From assembly GCF_020497125.1 (NCBI RefSeq), contig NC_059079.1:8215053-8279052 (forward strand): a DNA stretch of 64,000 nt, in the 5' to 3' direction. The stretch's first letter is position 1. Each line of letters starts with the position of its first letter. A program made the position numbers and the translations under genes. The stretch comes from Mauremys mutica. Lineage: Eukaryota > Chordata > Testudines > Geoemydidae. Positions 46,201 through 52,659 of the stretch are shown piece by piece. The notes under the pieces were generated by a model that saw nothing but the letters and a program-made list of their open reading frames with translations, was not told the DNA's origin and did no database searches.

Positions 46201-47073
46201 CAATTCCCAGGCTGAGATTTCAAACCACAAAACGTCAAGTGCACAGCAGTAAAGGGTGTCCGGGGCAAATGATAAAAGCTATTCCTAAAATCAAAGATAA
46301 TATGAAGTTGTGGCAGTAACTTCAGACAGGGGCAGTAACACCAGTAAGGGGTGTTCAGCGGCAAAACCTCCCATCACGAATTCTCTCTCTCTCTTTTGGA
46401 AACGAAGTCGCGCAGGTAGTTACATGGAGGTGGGGCCCTTTTGGCCTGACTGCGGCTCAAGGCAGAGATGAGATTAGCCTGCTTGACGTCCCCATCGCCT
46501 CCCCTTTCTTGCGGCCTCATTTGCCTGGGGGGGGGGGGGGGGGGGTTGATGTGGTTCAGTGGCAGCTATGGGAAAAGCCACCAAGAAAGGTGACACCCCC
46601 CCCCGCGCCCGCCCCAGGTGCGCTGCAGCCGGTGAGGACGTGGGGCGAACCCCGCCACACACACGTTCCTCCCCCCGCCCCACCCGGCAGAGGCCTGCGC
46701 CGCCCCCACGCGCGGGGTGGCCACGGGAGCAGCGAGCGGGGGGCGCCGCCTCTGCCCGCCCGCCCCCCTCGCGGGAGCGATTTGTTTTTAACTGGTCCGG
46801 CCTGCCCCCGACCCGACCCCACCCCTCCCCCCGCGCGCCGGCCCGGCCTCGCCTCGCCTCACCTGCCAGCGCCAGGATCTGGGCCTTGTGCAGCAGCAGG
46901 CGGTCGCCCCAGTCGCCGGGGCTCTCGTCCTCCGGCTCGCGCGGGTGGCGGTACACCGCGTACACCTTCTGGTTGTCGAAGTCGAGGCGGGACGTGGGGC
47001 TGAAGTCCCGCACGCACGAGACGGGCAGCGCATAGCAGACGTTGTCCTCCAGGAACCGCACAAAGGCGTACAT
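4141..47073 (-). CDS. BEND5: BEND5, BEN domain-containing protein 5 (six coding exons)
   Basis: The joined exons 47073-46863, 32651-32518, 30778-30403, 21603-21455, 15163-14950 and 4298-4141 encode 413 residues ending in a stop, with every intron GT-AG and phases 1, 0, 1, 0, 1. I recognise the protein from its N-terminus (MYAFVRFLEDN), its central glutamine-rich coiled coil (about residues 174-240) and its BEN domain (about 291-400). Human BEND5 is about 421 residues by memory, so this is full length. BEN-solo proteins are nuclear transcriptional repressors; BEND5 is reported to bind the palindrome CCAATTGG. The frame has no lesions, so the gene is probably functional. Introns are about 14.2, 1.7, 8.8, 6.3 and 10.7 kb and are filled with repeats. 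Confidence 0.95.
4925..5040 (+). mobile_element. LINE 3' tail (L2/CR1-like)
   Basis: Shows TTGTACAGTACTTTGCATAT then TGTGGGCTCTGTTCTACTGG and an AATAATAATAAA tail. This is a weak, old 3' end. Confidence 0.55.
5041..6059. other. BEND5 intron 5, nothing recognised
   Basis: AT-rich intronic DNA. Short frames at 5380-5568 and 5565-5810 lack any family signal. Confidence 0.5.
6060..6566. other. Unclassified unique-looking sequence
   Basis: Between AT-rich intron sequence and the GC-rich block lies a segment of moderate GC. A plus-strand open frame (6234-6740) crosses from it into the tandem block, so it is unlikely to be a real gene. I see no known family. Confidence 0.4.
6567..7560. repeat. GC-rich minisatellite-like block with a hAT-type right end
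   Basis: About 1 kb is built from irregular repeats of GGGGTCYGGGGCAGCC, CAGCCCCACAGGGT and similar units. Its right edge, GTGTGTAATAAGTTGAGAACC, is the same as that of the hAT at 37051-37484, and its left part (GTGTGCTAACGGTCACCAG) also aligns with that element. It looks like an expanded, left-truncated copy. All the overlapping open frames, on both strands, are artefacts of stop-poor GC-rich DNA. Confidence 0.75.
8326..10680 (-). CDS. hAT-superfamily transposase, 784 codons, unbroken
   Basis: The frame runs from ATG at 10680 to a stop near 8326 with no frameshift or internal stop. Residues 69-105 form a BED-type zinc finger (C69, C82, H100, H105). Candidate catalytic acidic residues are D253 (in LKMDAATRGN) and D320 (in SICVDNAANM), the usual first and second acids of the hAT RNase-H fold. 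Residues 738-784 (SMPTTQASVERLFS...) are the hAT C-terminal dimerisation region. Met22 (MASTKKSN) may be the real start. Two usually conserved spots look altered: RSGIHTLQL where hATs commonly have RCxxH, and CWGSTF where RWxS is usual. It could be an inactive but young copy or a domesticated gene; the flanking inverted ends favour a transposon. Confidence 0.9.
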   Translation of the reverse strand: MLFEDHNKKHLDAVAAQEDLAMASTKKSNLPPMIDSRFTEKDLNDVFTFEFEKPKFGLLGKAKKKSATCKVEKEVNGELKPCSFKTSEASAVKSFNLWRHVKRNHPENYAALVTKKDQEDEAKQKADTAKRHSSGSLKTRGEKIFCGASSEKKPKIEQTKLDSYSKSSKVTVTMDANTFREGLMEMVCLSSTPLTTFRLKNKGFQKIAGEMGWQLGISTGHDAVRHLVVSTAESGREELKKALEQKLCYLKMDAATRGNRNFLAINAQYYEERKDKAVVKTLDIIDTEGRHNSLYVKSQVKAILEKFGISEMQVLSICVDNAANMTCAVKNFSEDDETISTSENRDVDRTEATLPDEGTKGMDEIELNIMDAAAQWVNDPSLILPTWLYEDDSKVRLMRSGIHTLQLAIWDGLNKEHAKKFLAKIRQVVVKLQTPSIQSVLLDLHGVTQSLDTVSCWGSTFAMIDRLLVFQSYCEQMAAAGTRELKLTKAEWDEVKNLRDILAKPNQTTMNLQAVDVTPGVLMKEWRKLSKFLQGNGGQIAEGILSSMQKHEEKLFDNIHFLAGVYVDPRYRILLTSREIPRAKEGLLDIARRLEKQNLLLHLNLAKEVEENETQQKESTIEFAVSESSHPSEIPGCSQTSVSTLNLFERPSLRRLQPSRGNGDNSSINSSEDDDFEKELEKQERRQLVSAIHNCNEALFERNFWEDCEAMESIGRLKVKSVFEAIPSYPHRIQAACRIASSMPTTQASVERLFSTLKFILNDLRQPMKDDLIAAIIFYRMNYE
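10711..12272. repeat. AT-rich palindromic block in the hAT 5' region
   Basis: The block is bounded by a 21-base direct near-repeat, TACCTGYTTGTGATATCTTAA, at 10711-10731 and 12252-12272 with one mismatch. Inside, 10965-11034 and 11748-11811 are inverted copies of each other (shared TAGTATGTGCTATC and TCTCAAAAACACTTTAATATA). A motif CCACTTAGG/CTTAAGTGG is also inverted near the two edges. This looks like a nested insertion or a rearranged hAT leader. No coding capacity is seen. Confidence 0.55.
11092..11336. repeat. Foldback hairpin with arms of about 100 bp
   Basis: The left arm 11092-11190 and right arm 11238-11336 are near-identical inverted copies (sharing CTTTAACGGGAAAGCAAATT), separated by about 47 bp. 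Similarity is above 90% by eye. It sits in the middle of the larger palindromic block. It may be a miniature inverted-repeat element; a 60-codon open frame across the right arm is not a gene. Confidence 0.8.
13855..14164. mobile_element. Non-autonomous hAT (Charlie-like ends)
   Basis: The element starts CAGGGGTCGGCAACC and ends GGTTGCCTACCCCTG. The 8-base duplication CTGTAGAA flanks it perfectly (13847-13854 and 14165-14172). It is 310 bp with no coding capacity, and lies in BEND5 intron 5. Confidence 0.93.
14950..15163 (-). CDS. BEND5: BEND5 coding exon 5 (first half of BEN domain)
   Basis: The exon follows the acceptor TTTCTAG and encodes residues 291-361 plus one base of codon 362. It begins VHLGSGIWVDEEKWHQLQ and carries the core BEN helices around KYTKNLAVMIWGTDVLKNRS. 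A lysine run (KKKKD) and a proline-rich loop (PKPPLSPHKL) follow. The donor is CAGAG/GTAGGT at 14950/14949, phase 1. Conservation with the family looks very high over the whole exon. Confidence 0.95.
15660..15737. repeat. Short palindromic repeat
   Basis: GGGCCAAATTCTGGTCCCAC at one side and TGGAGCTGGATTAGGCCCC at the other form a degraded palindrome around TTGACTTCAATTGGAG. Confidence 0.55.
16383..17130 (+). mobile_element. LTR-like element (TGTGACATGGTG start)
   Basis: Begins TGTGACATGGTGTATTCGCC. It contains AAATAAAAGG, a possible TATA region, then purine-rich sequence and TCCCTGGGTTGGAACTC followed by GTTCCTCTACTGGCC. It shares this middle part with the element at 37944. The right edge is unclear because the gggggaattctgca-family element starts at about 17145. 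The classification as a solo LTR is inference. Confidence 0.5.
17145..18106 (+). mobile_element. Inverted-repeat element, CTGGGGGAATTCTG ends
   Basis: The left end CTTCTGGGGGAATTCTGCAC and the reverse complement of the right end CTCCTGGGGGAGTTCTGTGC form terminal inverted repeats. A strong internal hairpin lies at 17872-18017. A second, inverted copy is at 27812-28518. I could not fix a target-site duplication, so the superfamily is open. Confidence 0.75.
17872..18017. repeat. Hairpin with about 67-bp arms
   Basis: The left arm 17872-17938 and the right arm 17950-18017 are inverted copies (TTTGCCCCAGAAGTGCTGCA versus TGCAGCACTTCTGGGGCAAA), with a few mismatches. It is part of the surrounding element. 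Confidence 0.85.
19060..19235 (+). mobile_element. MIR-type SINE fragment
   Basis: Matches the MIR pattern: TTAGGCAAGCAACTTATTC, then TTCTGTAAAACTGGCATGAT, AATACTTATCTAC and CTGTGAGACCTAATGAAAT. Old and diverged. Confidence 0.7.
20110..20290 (+). repeat. Direct repeat unit A
   Basis: Shares GGTGTAATTCGTAAAGTCA, AACTGGACAGTAACAAGTCAC and ACCATGTTTGTAGTTGTTTC with unit B at 20668-21260. The units differ by small changes. Neither is coding. Confidence 0.7.
20668..21260 (+). repeat. Direct repeat unit B, interrupted by a hAT
   Basis: Contains GGGTGTAATTTGTCAAGTCA, ACTGGACGGTAACAGATCAC and ACCATGTTTGTAGCTATTTC, parallel to unit A. The hAT at 20742-21157 and its duplication split it, so the duplication or repeat is older than the hAT. 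Confidence 0.7.
20742..21157. mobile_element. Non-autonomous hAT, GGCGCCGA ends
   Basis: The left end reads CATAGGCGCCGA and the right end TCGGCGCCAACG. A perfect 8-base duplication CCCAGTGA flanks it (20734-20741, 21158-21165). The interior is GC-rich with pyrimidine-rich runs. It was inserted into the second unit of the direct repeat described at 20110-21260. The short open frames across it are not genes. Confidence 0.9.
21455..21603 (-). CDS. BEND5: BEND5 coding exon 4 (linker)
   Basis: The exon follows the acceptor TGTGTAG, completes Gly241 and encodes residues 242-290. It contains an acidic Pro/Glu repeat (SIEPEPEIQ) and the tract TYYPAPVPVMDKYILENGK that leads into the BEN domain. The donor is GGAAAG/GTATTT at 21455/21454, phase 0. 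It is too short to stand out as an open frame; I found it from the expected protein and its splice sites. Confidence 0.94.
22431..22560. repeat. Short palindromic repeat (GATCCTG... family)
   Basis: Edges AAGGCTCCAATCCTGAAAGC and GCAGGATCAGGACC are near-inverted, as in the widespread amniote palindromes with a TGAAGTCAATGGG centre. Diverged. Confidence 0.45.
23367..24173. mobile_element. hAT element (MER5-like ends) split by a CR1 piece
   Basis: Terminal inverted repeats CAGTGGTTTTCAACCTGTGG and AGGTTGAAAACCACTG are flanked by CCCTAAAG (23359-23366) and CCCTAGAG (24174-24181), a target-site duplication with one mismatch. The middle is occupied by a CR1-family piece from about 23473 to 23895, so the hAT is the older insertion. 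Confidence 0.88.
23473..23895 (-). mobile_element. CR1-family LINE 3' fragment
   Basis: Recognised from the pattern CATACTGAGTCAGACCAAAG, then CCATCTAGCCCAGTATCCTG and GTTTTAAACCTGCTGCC, which is abundant in turtle DNA. It resembles the reverse complement of CR1 3' regions. It is a non-coding fossil nested in a hAT element. Confidence 0.7.
24190..26020. other. BEND5 intron 3, nothing recognised
   Basis: Ordinary intronic sequence with a GGGAGGGAGGG patch near 24842. No gene or clear repeat. Confidence 0.5.
26028..26310. repeat. Palindromic GGTATGTCTACACTGG element
   Basis: Begins GGTATGTCTACACTGGAATA and ends with degraded complement CTGCTGTATAGGTGTCCCC. The two halves (GCTGGCCCAGGTCAGCTGAC versus CAGCTGACTCAGGCCAGCC) are inverted. 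It is a MITE-like repeat that I recall from several amniotes; no gene. Confidence 0.65.
27812..28518 (-). mobile_element. Second copy of the GGGGGAATTCTG element, inverted
   Basis: Read on the minus strand, it starts GGGGAATACTGTGCC, then AAAAATTAAAAATTCTGCAC and AATCATGCCAG, as in the copy at 17145. The other end, GGGGGAATTCTATGCC, is on the left. Open frames of 111-209 codons overlapping it are not considered genes. Confidence 0.75.
28520..30390. other. BEND5 intron 3 (proximal), nothing recognised
   Basis: Unique-looking intronic DNA between the inverted element and exon 3. Short frames have no motif. Confidence 0.5.
30403..30778 (-). CDS. BEND5: BEND5 coding exon 3 (coiled coil)
   Basis: This exon encodes residues 116-240 plus the first base of codon 241. 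It follows the acceptor CACACAG. It begins RQDGRKQSEG, has a conserved helix (KSIEAVVARLEKQNG), a serine-rich patch (SSSSSPEE), then a long predicted coiled coil from LYEELLRSYQQQQEEM to LQDVLLLRLGS. The coiled coil probably mediates self-association; that is inference from heptad-like leucine spacing. The donor is AGTG/GTAAGT at 30403/30402, phase 1. Confidence 0.95.
31360..31385. repeat. (CA)n microsatellite
   Basis: GTGCGCGCACACACACACAC and a short extension; a small dinucleotide run in intron 1 to 3 spacing, near BEND5 exon 2. Confidence 0.8.
32518..32651 (-). CDS. BEND5: BEND5 coding exon 2
   Basis: The acceptor TTTTAG ends at 32652, and the exon completes Glu71 and encodes residues 72-115. 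The stretch from DKTDLENSVMQKKIKIPKL onward is a family-specific linker with a basic patch (KKIKIPK) followed by an acidic one (DYGEEDVE). The donor is AAG/GTATTG at 32518/32517, phase 0. The exon lies 1.74 kb upstream of exon 3. Confidence 0.94.
33490..33590 (+). repeat. Interspersed repeat with hammerhead-like core, copy 1
   Basis: Carries CTGACGA (33513-33519), a perfect 6-bp hairpin GTGGGT-ATTC-ACCCAC (33521-33536), AAAA in place of GAAA (33537-33540), then GCTTATGCTC. This order matches the hammerhead core CUGANGA / stem II / GAAA / short stem III / cleavage site. One extra base separates CUGANGA from stem II. It continues GTTAGTCTATAAGGTGCCAC, as in the other copies. It may derive from a Penelope-like retroelement; that is from memory. 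Confidence 0.6.
33600..37040. other. BEND5 intron 1, nothing recognised
   Basis: Ordinary sequence; a purine-rich stretch with GGAGGGGGGAGAGGAGGG lies near 35410. No gene found. Confidence 0.5.
37051..37484. mobile_element. Non-autonomous hAT with GC-rich core
   Basis: Ends are CAGTGATTCTCAACTTGTGG and AGTTGAGAACCACTG, with flanks ACTTAAGC (37043-37050) and ATTTAAGC (37485-37492), one mismatch. The core is rich in GGGGTC/GGCAGCC motifs and matches the tandem block at 6567-7560. The several open frames across it are artefacts of GC-rich DNA. Confidence 0.87.
37690..37815 (+). mobile_element. LINE 3' tail (L2/CR1-like)
   Basis: Shows GTGTGTACACAGTGCCTAGT, ACTGTGGGGCCTTGATTCAT and GTGCTACTACAATACAAAT, the same tail type as at 4925. 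Confidence 0.65.
37944..38638 (+). mobile_element. LTR-like element (TGATGGGGTGCTC ... GAGCACCCCGTCA)
   Basis: The ends TGATGGGGTGCTC and GAGCACCCCGTCA form a 13-base terminal inverted repeat with one mismatch. It starts TG and ends CA and has a TTTATAAAG TATA-like site near 38100. It shares GTCCCTGAGCTGGAAC and TTCCCCTGCCAGCC with the element at 16383. I see no clear target-site duplication. A DNA element with long ends is the alternative. Confidence 0.55.
39520..39655 (+). repeat. Interspersed repeat with hammerhead-like core, copy 2
   Basis: Has CCGAAGA (39528-39534, one change from CUGANGA), the same hairpin GTGGGT-ATTC-ACCCAC, and an intact GAAA (39552-39555). It then has GCTCATGCTG, where the expected cleavage base is G instead of A/C/U. 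The downstream tail AGACTAACACGGCTACCCC is also a family hallmark. Confidence 0.6.
40760..40900 (+). mobile_element. MIR-type SINE fragment
   Basis: Shows TTGAGTAATTCACCTTCTCT, then GGTGTCTCCCCATCTATGC and ATACCTCACAGGGGTGGTCC, a diverged MIR pattern. Confidence 0.6.
40901..44530. other. BEND5 intron 1, nothing recognised
   Basis: AT-rich intronic DNA. A weak palindromic GATCCTGC piece lies at 44095-44185. No gene found. Confidence 0.5.
44537..44755 (-). repeat. Interspersed repeat with hammerhead-like core, copy 3 (inverted)
   Basis: On the minus strand it reads CTGAAGA (44657-44651), a hairpin with GTGAGG and ACCCAC arms, an intact GAAA (44631-44628), then GCTTATGC. The next pair position is C instead of U. 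It continues GTTAGTCTTTAAGGTGCCAC, then AGACTAACATGGCTACCC. It has the best conserved boxes of the three copies. Confidence 0.6.
45400..45735 (-). mobile_element. MIR-type SINE, interrupted
   Basis: The left part has ATTATTCCCAATTTACACC, GGTTAAATGACCTGCCTAAG; the right part, from about 45650, has ATCAGGATTAGAACTCAGGA and CATTCCACTAGATACACTG. About 180 bp of unrelated AT-rich DNA separates them. Confidence 0.65.
46527..46545 (+). repeat. Run of 19 G
   Basis: An uninterrupted 19-base guanine tract lies in intron 1, about 320 bp past the exon 1 donor. On the minus (transcribed RNA) sense it is a C run. It is a G-quadruplex candidate and prone to length error in sequencing. Confidence 0.9.
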
Positions 47074-47560
47074 GGCGCGGGGGCGGGGGGGGGGCGGCTG
47101 CGGCGGGCCCCTCGCCGCCTGCTCTGTTATTGTTCCTGGGAGCGCGCCTCGGCGCTCGGCTGAGCGCGCCTGGGCAGAGCCGGCGGGTCCGGGCTCCAGG
47201 CAGACCGGAGCAATCCAACGCAGAGCGCGGCGCTCGCTCCCGGCGAAGGGCTGCGGAGCGGGGCGCGAGCCGAGCCCGCGCGCTGCAGCCTCCGCGGCCC
47301 GCCCGGCTCCGCGCGTGGCCCCCGCCCCCACCTGCTCCGGGGGAAGCGGGGCGTGAACCCCCCCCGTCCACACTGCAGCGCGGCAGCGACCCGCCGGAGG
47401 GCGGGCTGGCCCCTTGCACGGCAGGCGGGAATCCCACCCGAGCCCGCGGACCTGCTTGGGGGGGGGCTCCCACGCGTGTCTCTCGCACCCACGGCAGAGG
47501 GGCCCATAAACCTGCTACCTCCTCCAGCTTGTCTCCGCCGAGACTCGGCTATTACACTCC
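46560..47560 (-). promoter_or_regulatory. CpG island and presumed BEND5 promoter / 5' UTR
   Basis: About 1 kb of very GC-rich, CpG-rich DNA surrounds exon 1, in sharp contrast with the AT-rich introns. The presumed promoter and 5' UTR lie above 47073 on the minus strand. I see no convincing TATA box, consistent with a CpG-island promoter. Long open frames occur here on both strands (up to about 300 codons) but are a by-product of few stop codons in GC-rich DNA. The exact transcription start cannot be fixed from sequence alone. Confidence 0.75.
46863..47073 (-). CDS. BEND5: BEND5 coding exon 1
   Basis: This exon encodes residues 1-70 plus the first base of codon 71. The start is ATG at 47073-47071, chosen because MYAFVRFLEDN is the conserved family N-terminus; there is a G at -3. 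The frame upstream stays open for about 100 more codons, but that is expected in such GC-rich sequence and does not look conserved. The donor is GCAG/GTGAGG at 46863/46862, phase 1. The segment after residue 42 (HPREPEDESPGD) is low-complexity and acidic; I recall the human protein differing most here, which would explain the small length difference. The exon lies inside a CpG island. Confidence 0.95.
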
Positions 47561-47599
47561 GTCTTAGGGCTGATTTGGGCCCCTGAAAAGGATTCCCCC

Positions 47600-49550
47600 C
47601 CAAAGTCAGTGGATGCTCCCCAGGATTAAGAAAAACCCATCACAACACTTGAGCAGGGCCTTCCTTTGGACTCACTGGAAAAACCCAGTTTACAGTTAAA
47701 GTCTGTTTTTCTCAGAGCTGAGCGTACTTAATGCCCGGTCTTCCGATGGAATCAGGGACAGTCACGTCTGTTTGAATATCAAGCTTTTACACCTAGGAGC
47801 TGTGACCTAGCTTAAATAACAGAAGCAAATTCCTTCTCTCTCCTTTGGGGAGTCACCTGGCCCAGAGAAGGGGGCTACTGGTAGAGAGTGTTTTCTTCCC
47901 CTCTCCTGGAAGAGTAGGGCCTGGCTGACTGCAGTTCAAAAGCATCCTGCTGCCCAGGCCAAGATGATACAACTGTGCCCCAGGCAGGAACTAGGAGCAG
48001 TGCCCCCCCGGTAACAGATAGTGGAGATAAATTCCTAGAAGCCAAATAGGTAGAACATATCCTGCCGTAATCATAATCACAGGGCAAACCTATTGACACT
48101 ATTCTATTTACTAAAAGAAAAGTCTTTTTTTTTTTTTTAATTTTGGCTCCCAAGTTCCTAGAAGATGGGGACACCTTCCTATTCTACAGCATTGCCCATT
48201 GGTTATGGGTAGAAAAACCCATGGCCCCCGCTGACTCCTTATCAAAGGTGAAATGAGCTACTCACAGAAAATACAGTAGGACTACTGGGTCTCATCCTCC
48301 AAAGAGAACAGCAAGAGGCAGAGGGATTGTGTGGGCTCAAAAACTCTCTAGAGTCTACCATGGAAGATCTGTGCTTCTGGATACTTACTCAAAGTGAACA
48401 GGGAATGTTTTGGAGTTCACACCCAGGTGCATGCATTCACTTGCATGCTCTGTAGGTGGGACTCCCCTCAGTCTCAGAAGCAGAGCAAGAATTATTTCAA
48501 GGGGATTATATTCAGTTCTGAGAGTCATTTATGAATAGGAATAACCTGAGAAGTTTAACATACAGCACATGAATCCTAAAAACAAGGGGCACTAGGTTTT
48601 AGTCTTACAAAATGCAACACAAATATAAAGTACCAAAACAAACACAGCCAACCATGGTAGACATTTTGTCCATATCTATATAAAGTACATAAAAAGACCA
48701 GGAATAAACTAAATGTACGATGAAGACATATCAAACTGATATAAAAATAAAATGCACGTGGCTAACAGCTGTAAACTTCCCATATGCTAATAGCAGATTT
48801 ATTACTTGAACATGGACAAAGTCTTCTATATCCTTCATTTAAGGTTTGGGATTTCAAATGCCAGTAATTTATATTAACAAGCAGTGGAGCATCACCAGGT
48901 TGGTGTGTAATATAATGTCAAATTAAGTCTGCTAAAAGGCATAGATGAGAAATATAATCTAGTATTTGGGCTGCAAGGGAAATGAAATCTCAACAAAGAT
49001 TGTATTGCTGACCAATAACAGCTGCTATAGTGATTGTATCTCGTTACAATAGAAGTAGGAAGAGTTGCAGAAAGAAACAACAGGACAATTTGATGCCTGG
49101 TGTTATTCCACTGGCTCTATTACAGGTACACCAAGGACAAATTTGTCCCACACAGTTCAGTGGCTAGAGAAGGATTCGGTACACTGAACCTTATTGGAAT
49201 TGTATTTCCATTGCAGCTGAAATCTATTTGAAATATCAAGTACTGCTGGACAGGGAAAGAAAAGAGGAGGAAAATGGAGAGGTAGCAGATAACAGGAGGA
49301 AAGATGACAAATTGGAGATATGGGAAAGGAATAATAGGGTTGAGTATTAGGAATAAAATTACTCAGATGTCAGGAAGGCCTGGACAATTTGTCCTTAGGT
49401 AGGAAAACTGAAAGAAAGGATGAAAATAAAAAGGTAAAAAGGATAACACCTCAAATTTCCACTAACATTAGAGCAATTTTTAGAGTCCATTGGTCTTAGA
49501 AACATTTTAAAGAGACAATAAACTGCAATATTTTTCAAGGTCTAATTATC
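47600..49550. other. Upstream of BEND5, nothing recognised
   Basis: Unique-looking sequence beyond the CpG island. A 99-codon minus-strand frame (47875-48174) has no recognisable motif. Confidence 0.5.
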
Positions 49551-49706
49551 ATAGAATATCAGGGTTGGAAGGGACCTCAGGAGGTCATCTAGTCCAATCC
49601 CCCATGCAGATTTTCACAGTTCCCTAAATGCCCCCCTCAAGGACTGAATTCCCAACTCTGGGTTTAGCAGGCCAATGCTCAAACCCACTGAGCTATCCCT
49701 CCCCCC
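49551..49706 (-). mobile_element. CR1 LINE 3' fragment
   Basis: Begins CATAGAATATCAGGGTTGG, then AAGGGACCTCAGGAGGTCAT, the reverse complement of the CR1 3' end. About 155 bp, non-coding. Confidence 0.9.
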
Positions 49707-49709
49707 TAC

Positions 49710-52430
49710 AAAGGAGGGAAATTGAAAGGTATTGCACAAGCTGCACAAATACATCCAAGAGAAAACCTCTGATTGGCAGCAGAAATGGTTTCAAACCCTT
49801 TGGAGAGGCTGCTCCACAATCCTCTGTAGACAGAGGGGCATTCCAAGTTACAGAATCAAGATGATGGGCTGCATGTTTACACCCCCACCTGGTCCCAATC
49901 ACATACATTATACCAGTAGAAGAAATAATACTAAAGAATTATTTTCCTAAAGGAAATGGACCCTTTGTATTTCTGTTTCTCCTAGAAGGAAGATTGTTAT
50001 TGGGCTTGATGCAGGAATTATTGGGTGAAATGCTATTGTCTGTGTTATGCAGAAAATCATCTATGGATTATCTAAACTATGGTAGATCATCATAATGGCC
50101 TTAAAAGTCTATCAACAATCTGCATTAGATAAGGTGAAGAATTAGCTGAATAGGGGAACCCCTTAGAGACAATACAGAAGTGCATCAGTCCTCCTTTAAT
50201 TGTGCCTCTGTGCACCAGTTTCATACTGGGTATAAATCTCCATAAAGATCAGAGTTTGGCCACTGCTATTTTAGAAGGATAAAATCTCAGCATAAAGTTT
50301 ATAGATGTTGCATTGCCCTTAAAAGGGCATGCTTTTTAAACTTTTAGAAGGGAACAACTGGTTTCTCACTATAACTGAAATTTTCAACTTCCATCAAATT
50401 CATCCCCTTGTCTTAATTATTTACTTCTTTAGAATGGCTATCTGCTGAAAAACATTGTTAAAATATGAACCCACAGATCAAAAACTCTTACTCCAAGAGT
50501 CAGGAAACCACATAGTAAAGTCCCAGCCCTTCCGGAACTTGTATAAAGAGAGTTCCAGGAAATAACAGTTCACCTGTATTGTACTGCTGTTAATTCTGTT
50601 GAAGCATTAAAGCCAAAGATAAAGTCTGCAACTCTGATGTGCATACCATGTGTTTCACTTAAGGATGCATGATGAAAAGTCAGTAGTACTAAGCAAACAG
50701 TAGTAACCCTGGCACCCAAATTTATTTTTGCCAACAAAGCAGTAAAATCAGGCTTACCAGTAAGGTGACCTCCATGTTCAGTGCCAAACCACACATCAAG
50801 GGAGGCTATAGTGATCTCTTGTCCTCTGGTGAAGAAATCCACATTTACCTTCAGCATCCAAGAGAAACCTGACTTCTCATTGATAACCAATAGATCTGGA
50901 ATACCCTTTTCAGGCCTTCAAAATGATAGCTGGAGACCCTGGATTGCCCAGGGTACATCACAAATTTAAAATGTGTTTTGGAGTGCTATATTTTTGTGTT
51001 GCCTTCTTGTACATTTTGTAATTTACTTATATTCCAAGCATTGTATTTCATGCAATCAAACTTTCAAACACTGAATGAACCTTAAACAGCAAGTATACCC
51101 ACAATTTTGCAAACAGTGTGACTGTCTATAAAATGGGTAGCCTTGGTCTTGCCTTCCATATCGAAAGCTAATTCTTCAATTCCAGAGGGAAGAGCATAAA
51201 AGAGACACTAAATATTACATCCTAGATTTTTTTTTAAAGAATCTGTTGTATTATATCTTTCCCTACATCAACGGTATGGCTGAACATACTTTAGCTATCA
51301 CCATACTTTAATGACATTTCACATTTAGAAGAACTCAGAAATTATACACAAGAACTAGACAATCCCAAGTTGTGTGTACATGCACATACATACAATCCAC
51401 TGACATGCTGGTTAACTTTTATTATTAAAGGTATGATTGCTAAAGTGTTCTGGTCTTAAGTTATCATGCCTTTTGATAGGTGGCACATATCACAGCATCT
51501 CTTTTTAAATCTAGAAATGTAACAATAAAACCTGCTTAATTCCACATGTAACTGAATCCTCCTCCTGTAAAGGGAGTTTACATTGTTAGCTCGAGGGAGC
51601 AGAATTAAGGTTTCCTGAGAGCTATTCCCACCTCAAACATTTAAATAGTTTGGGGCATTTTTGATCACACAATAGCTGGATAGGAGGTCACCATAATACC
51701 AGATAAAAAAATACAATAAACCTGAAATCCAGTCCCCATCGACCAGAGAAAAGAGAAGTATCTGTGTGTATACACTTACGTTTTCAAGGCACTTCAGATA
51801 CCATGGTAATGGATGCTATATAAAAGACCTAGATTAGACAGGTAAATCCCTGAGATTTAGGCCTTCAAAATCCACTATCCCCAGATCCTTCCCACCAGAG
51901 GAGGCAGTGCACTGCTGCAGGGAGACTCAGCAACCAACACCTCCTGAAAGAGAGTGATCTAACCTTAAGTGAGGTTTAGGGTAATACCCATCATTCAGCT
52001 ATTAAATTAAGTCCTTTGGCAGTTGAAGGACTCTTGATCCACCTGCACAGGAGACATTTATGTCCTGGAGGCGGCTGGTATATTCTGTAGCATTAAAAGG
52101 AAATGATTAAGCAATAATGCCCAGTGCAGAGGGCACTTCCTGGCTGTTAATGACCATCTGGATGAGTTGAGGGCCAGAGGTGAAAGCAGCTAGTCATTAA
52201 TTGCCAAGAAATGTTCAACCCAGAGGTCATCATTTCTATCAGAAGTCAAGAAAACATAAAACATCAAGAAAATGTTTACTTGTGTGTTGGAAAATTAAGT
52301 CTCTTAGAGAGAGAGCAATATCCATGGCAACACAGTTGAACTCTTAATTTTTCAATCCTTCACAGAGTAGGAGATGGTCTAGGTGACCCCAAAGGCCTTT
52401 TCCATGCTACAAATGTCCTAGCAACTAATG
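49710..52430. other. Intergenic or host-intron DNA, nothing recognised
   Basis: AT-rich; the 106-codon minus-strand frame at 50570-50890 has no domain I can name. It could be inside a large host gene intron (see the AGBL4 note). Confidence 0.45.
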
Positions 52431-52439
52431 GTGTAGTAA

Positions 52440-52645
52440 CAAGGCTGCCCTGGGGAGGGGGAGGGGGGACACCACAAGAGTTTTTTGGGACCCCTGGAGC
52501 AGGGTCCTTCACTTGCTCCGGGGGCCCCGGAAAACTCTCACAGGGCCCGGGCCCCCAGAGCTGCTTCTGCTCCGGGTCTTTGGCAGCAATTCGGCAGTGG
52601 GGGGTCCTTCCGCCCCAGGCCCCTTGAATCCTCTGGGCGGCCCTG
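52440..52645. mobile_element. Non-autonomous hAT, 206 bp
   Basis: The left end CAAGGCTGCCC and right end (reverse complement) CAGGGCCGCCC are similar, and TGTAGTAA flanks the element perfectly (52432-52439, 52646-52653). The interior is GC-rich with no coding capacity. Confidence 0.88.
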
Positions 52646-52659
52646 TGTAGTAACCAACA

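Noticed and set aside
46474..47603. Long overlapping open frames on both strands in the CpG island
   Set aside because: Only the frame with the BEND5 N-terminus has family similarity; the others come from stop-poor GC-rich DNA.
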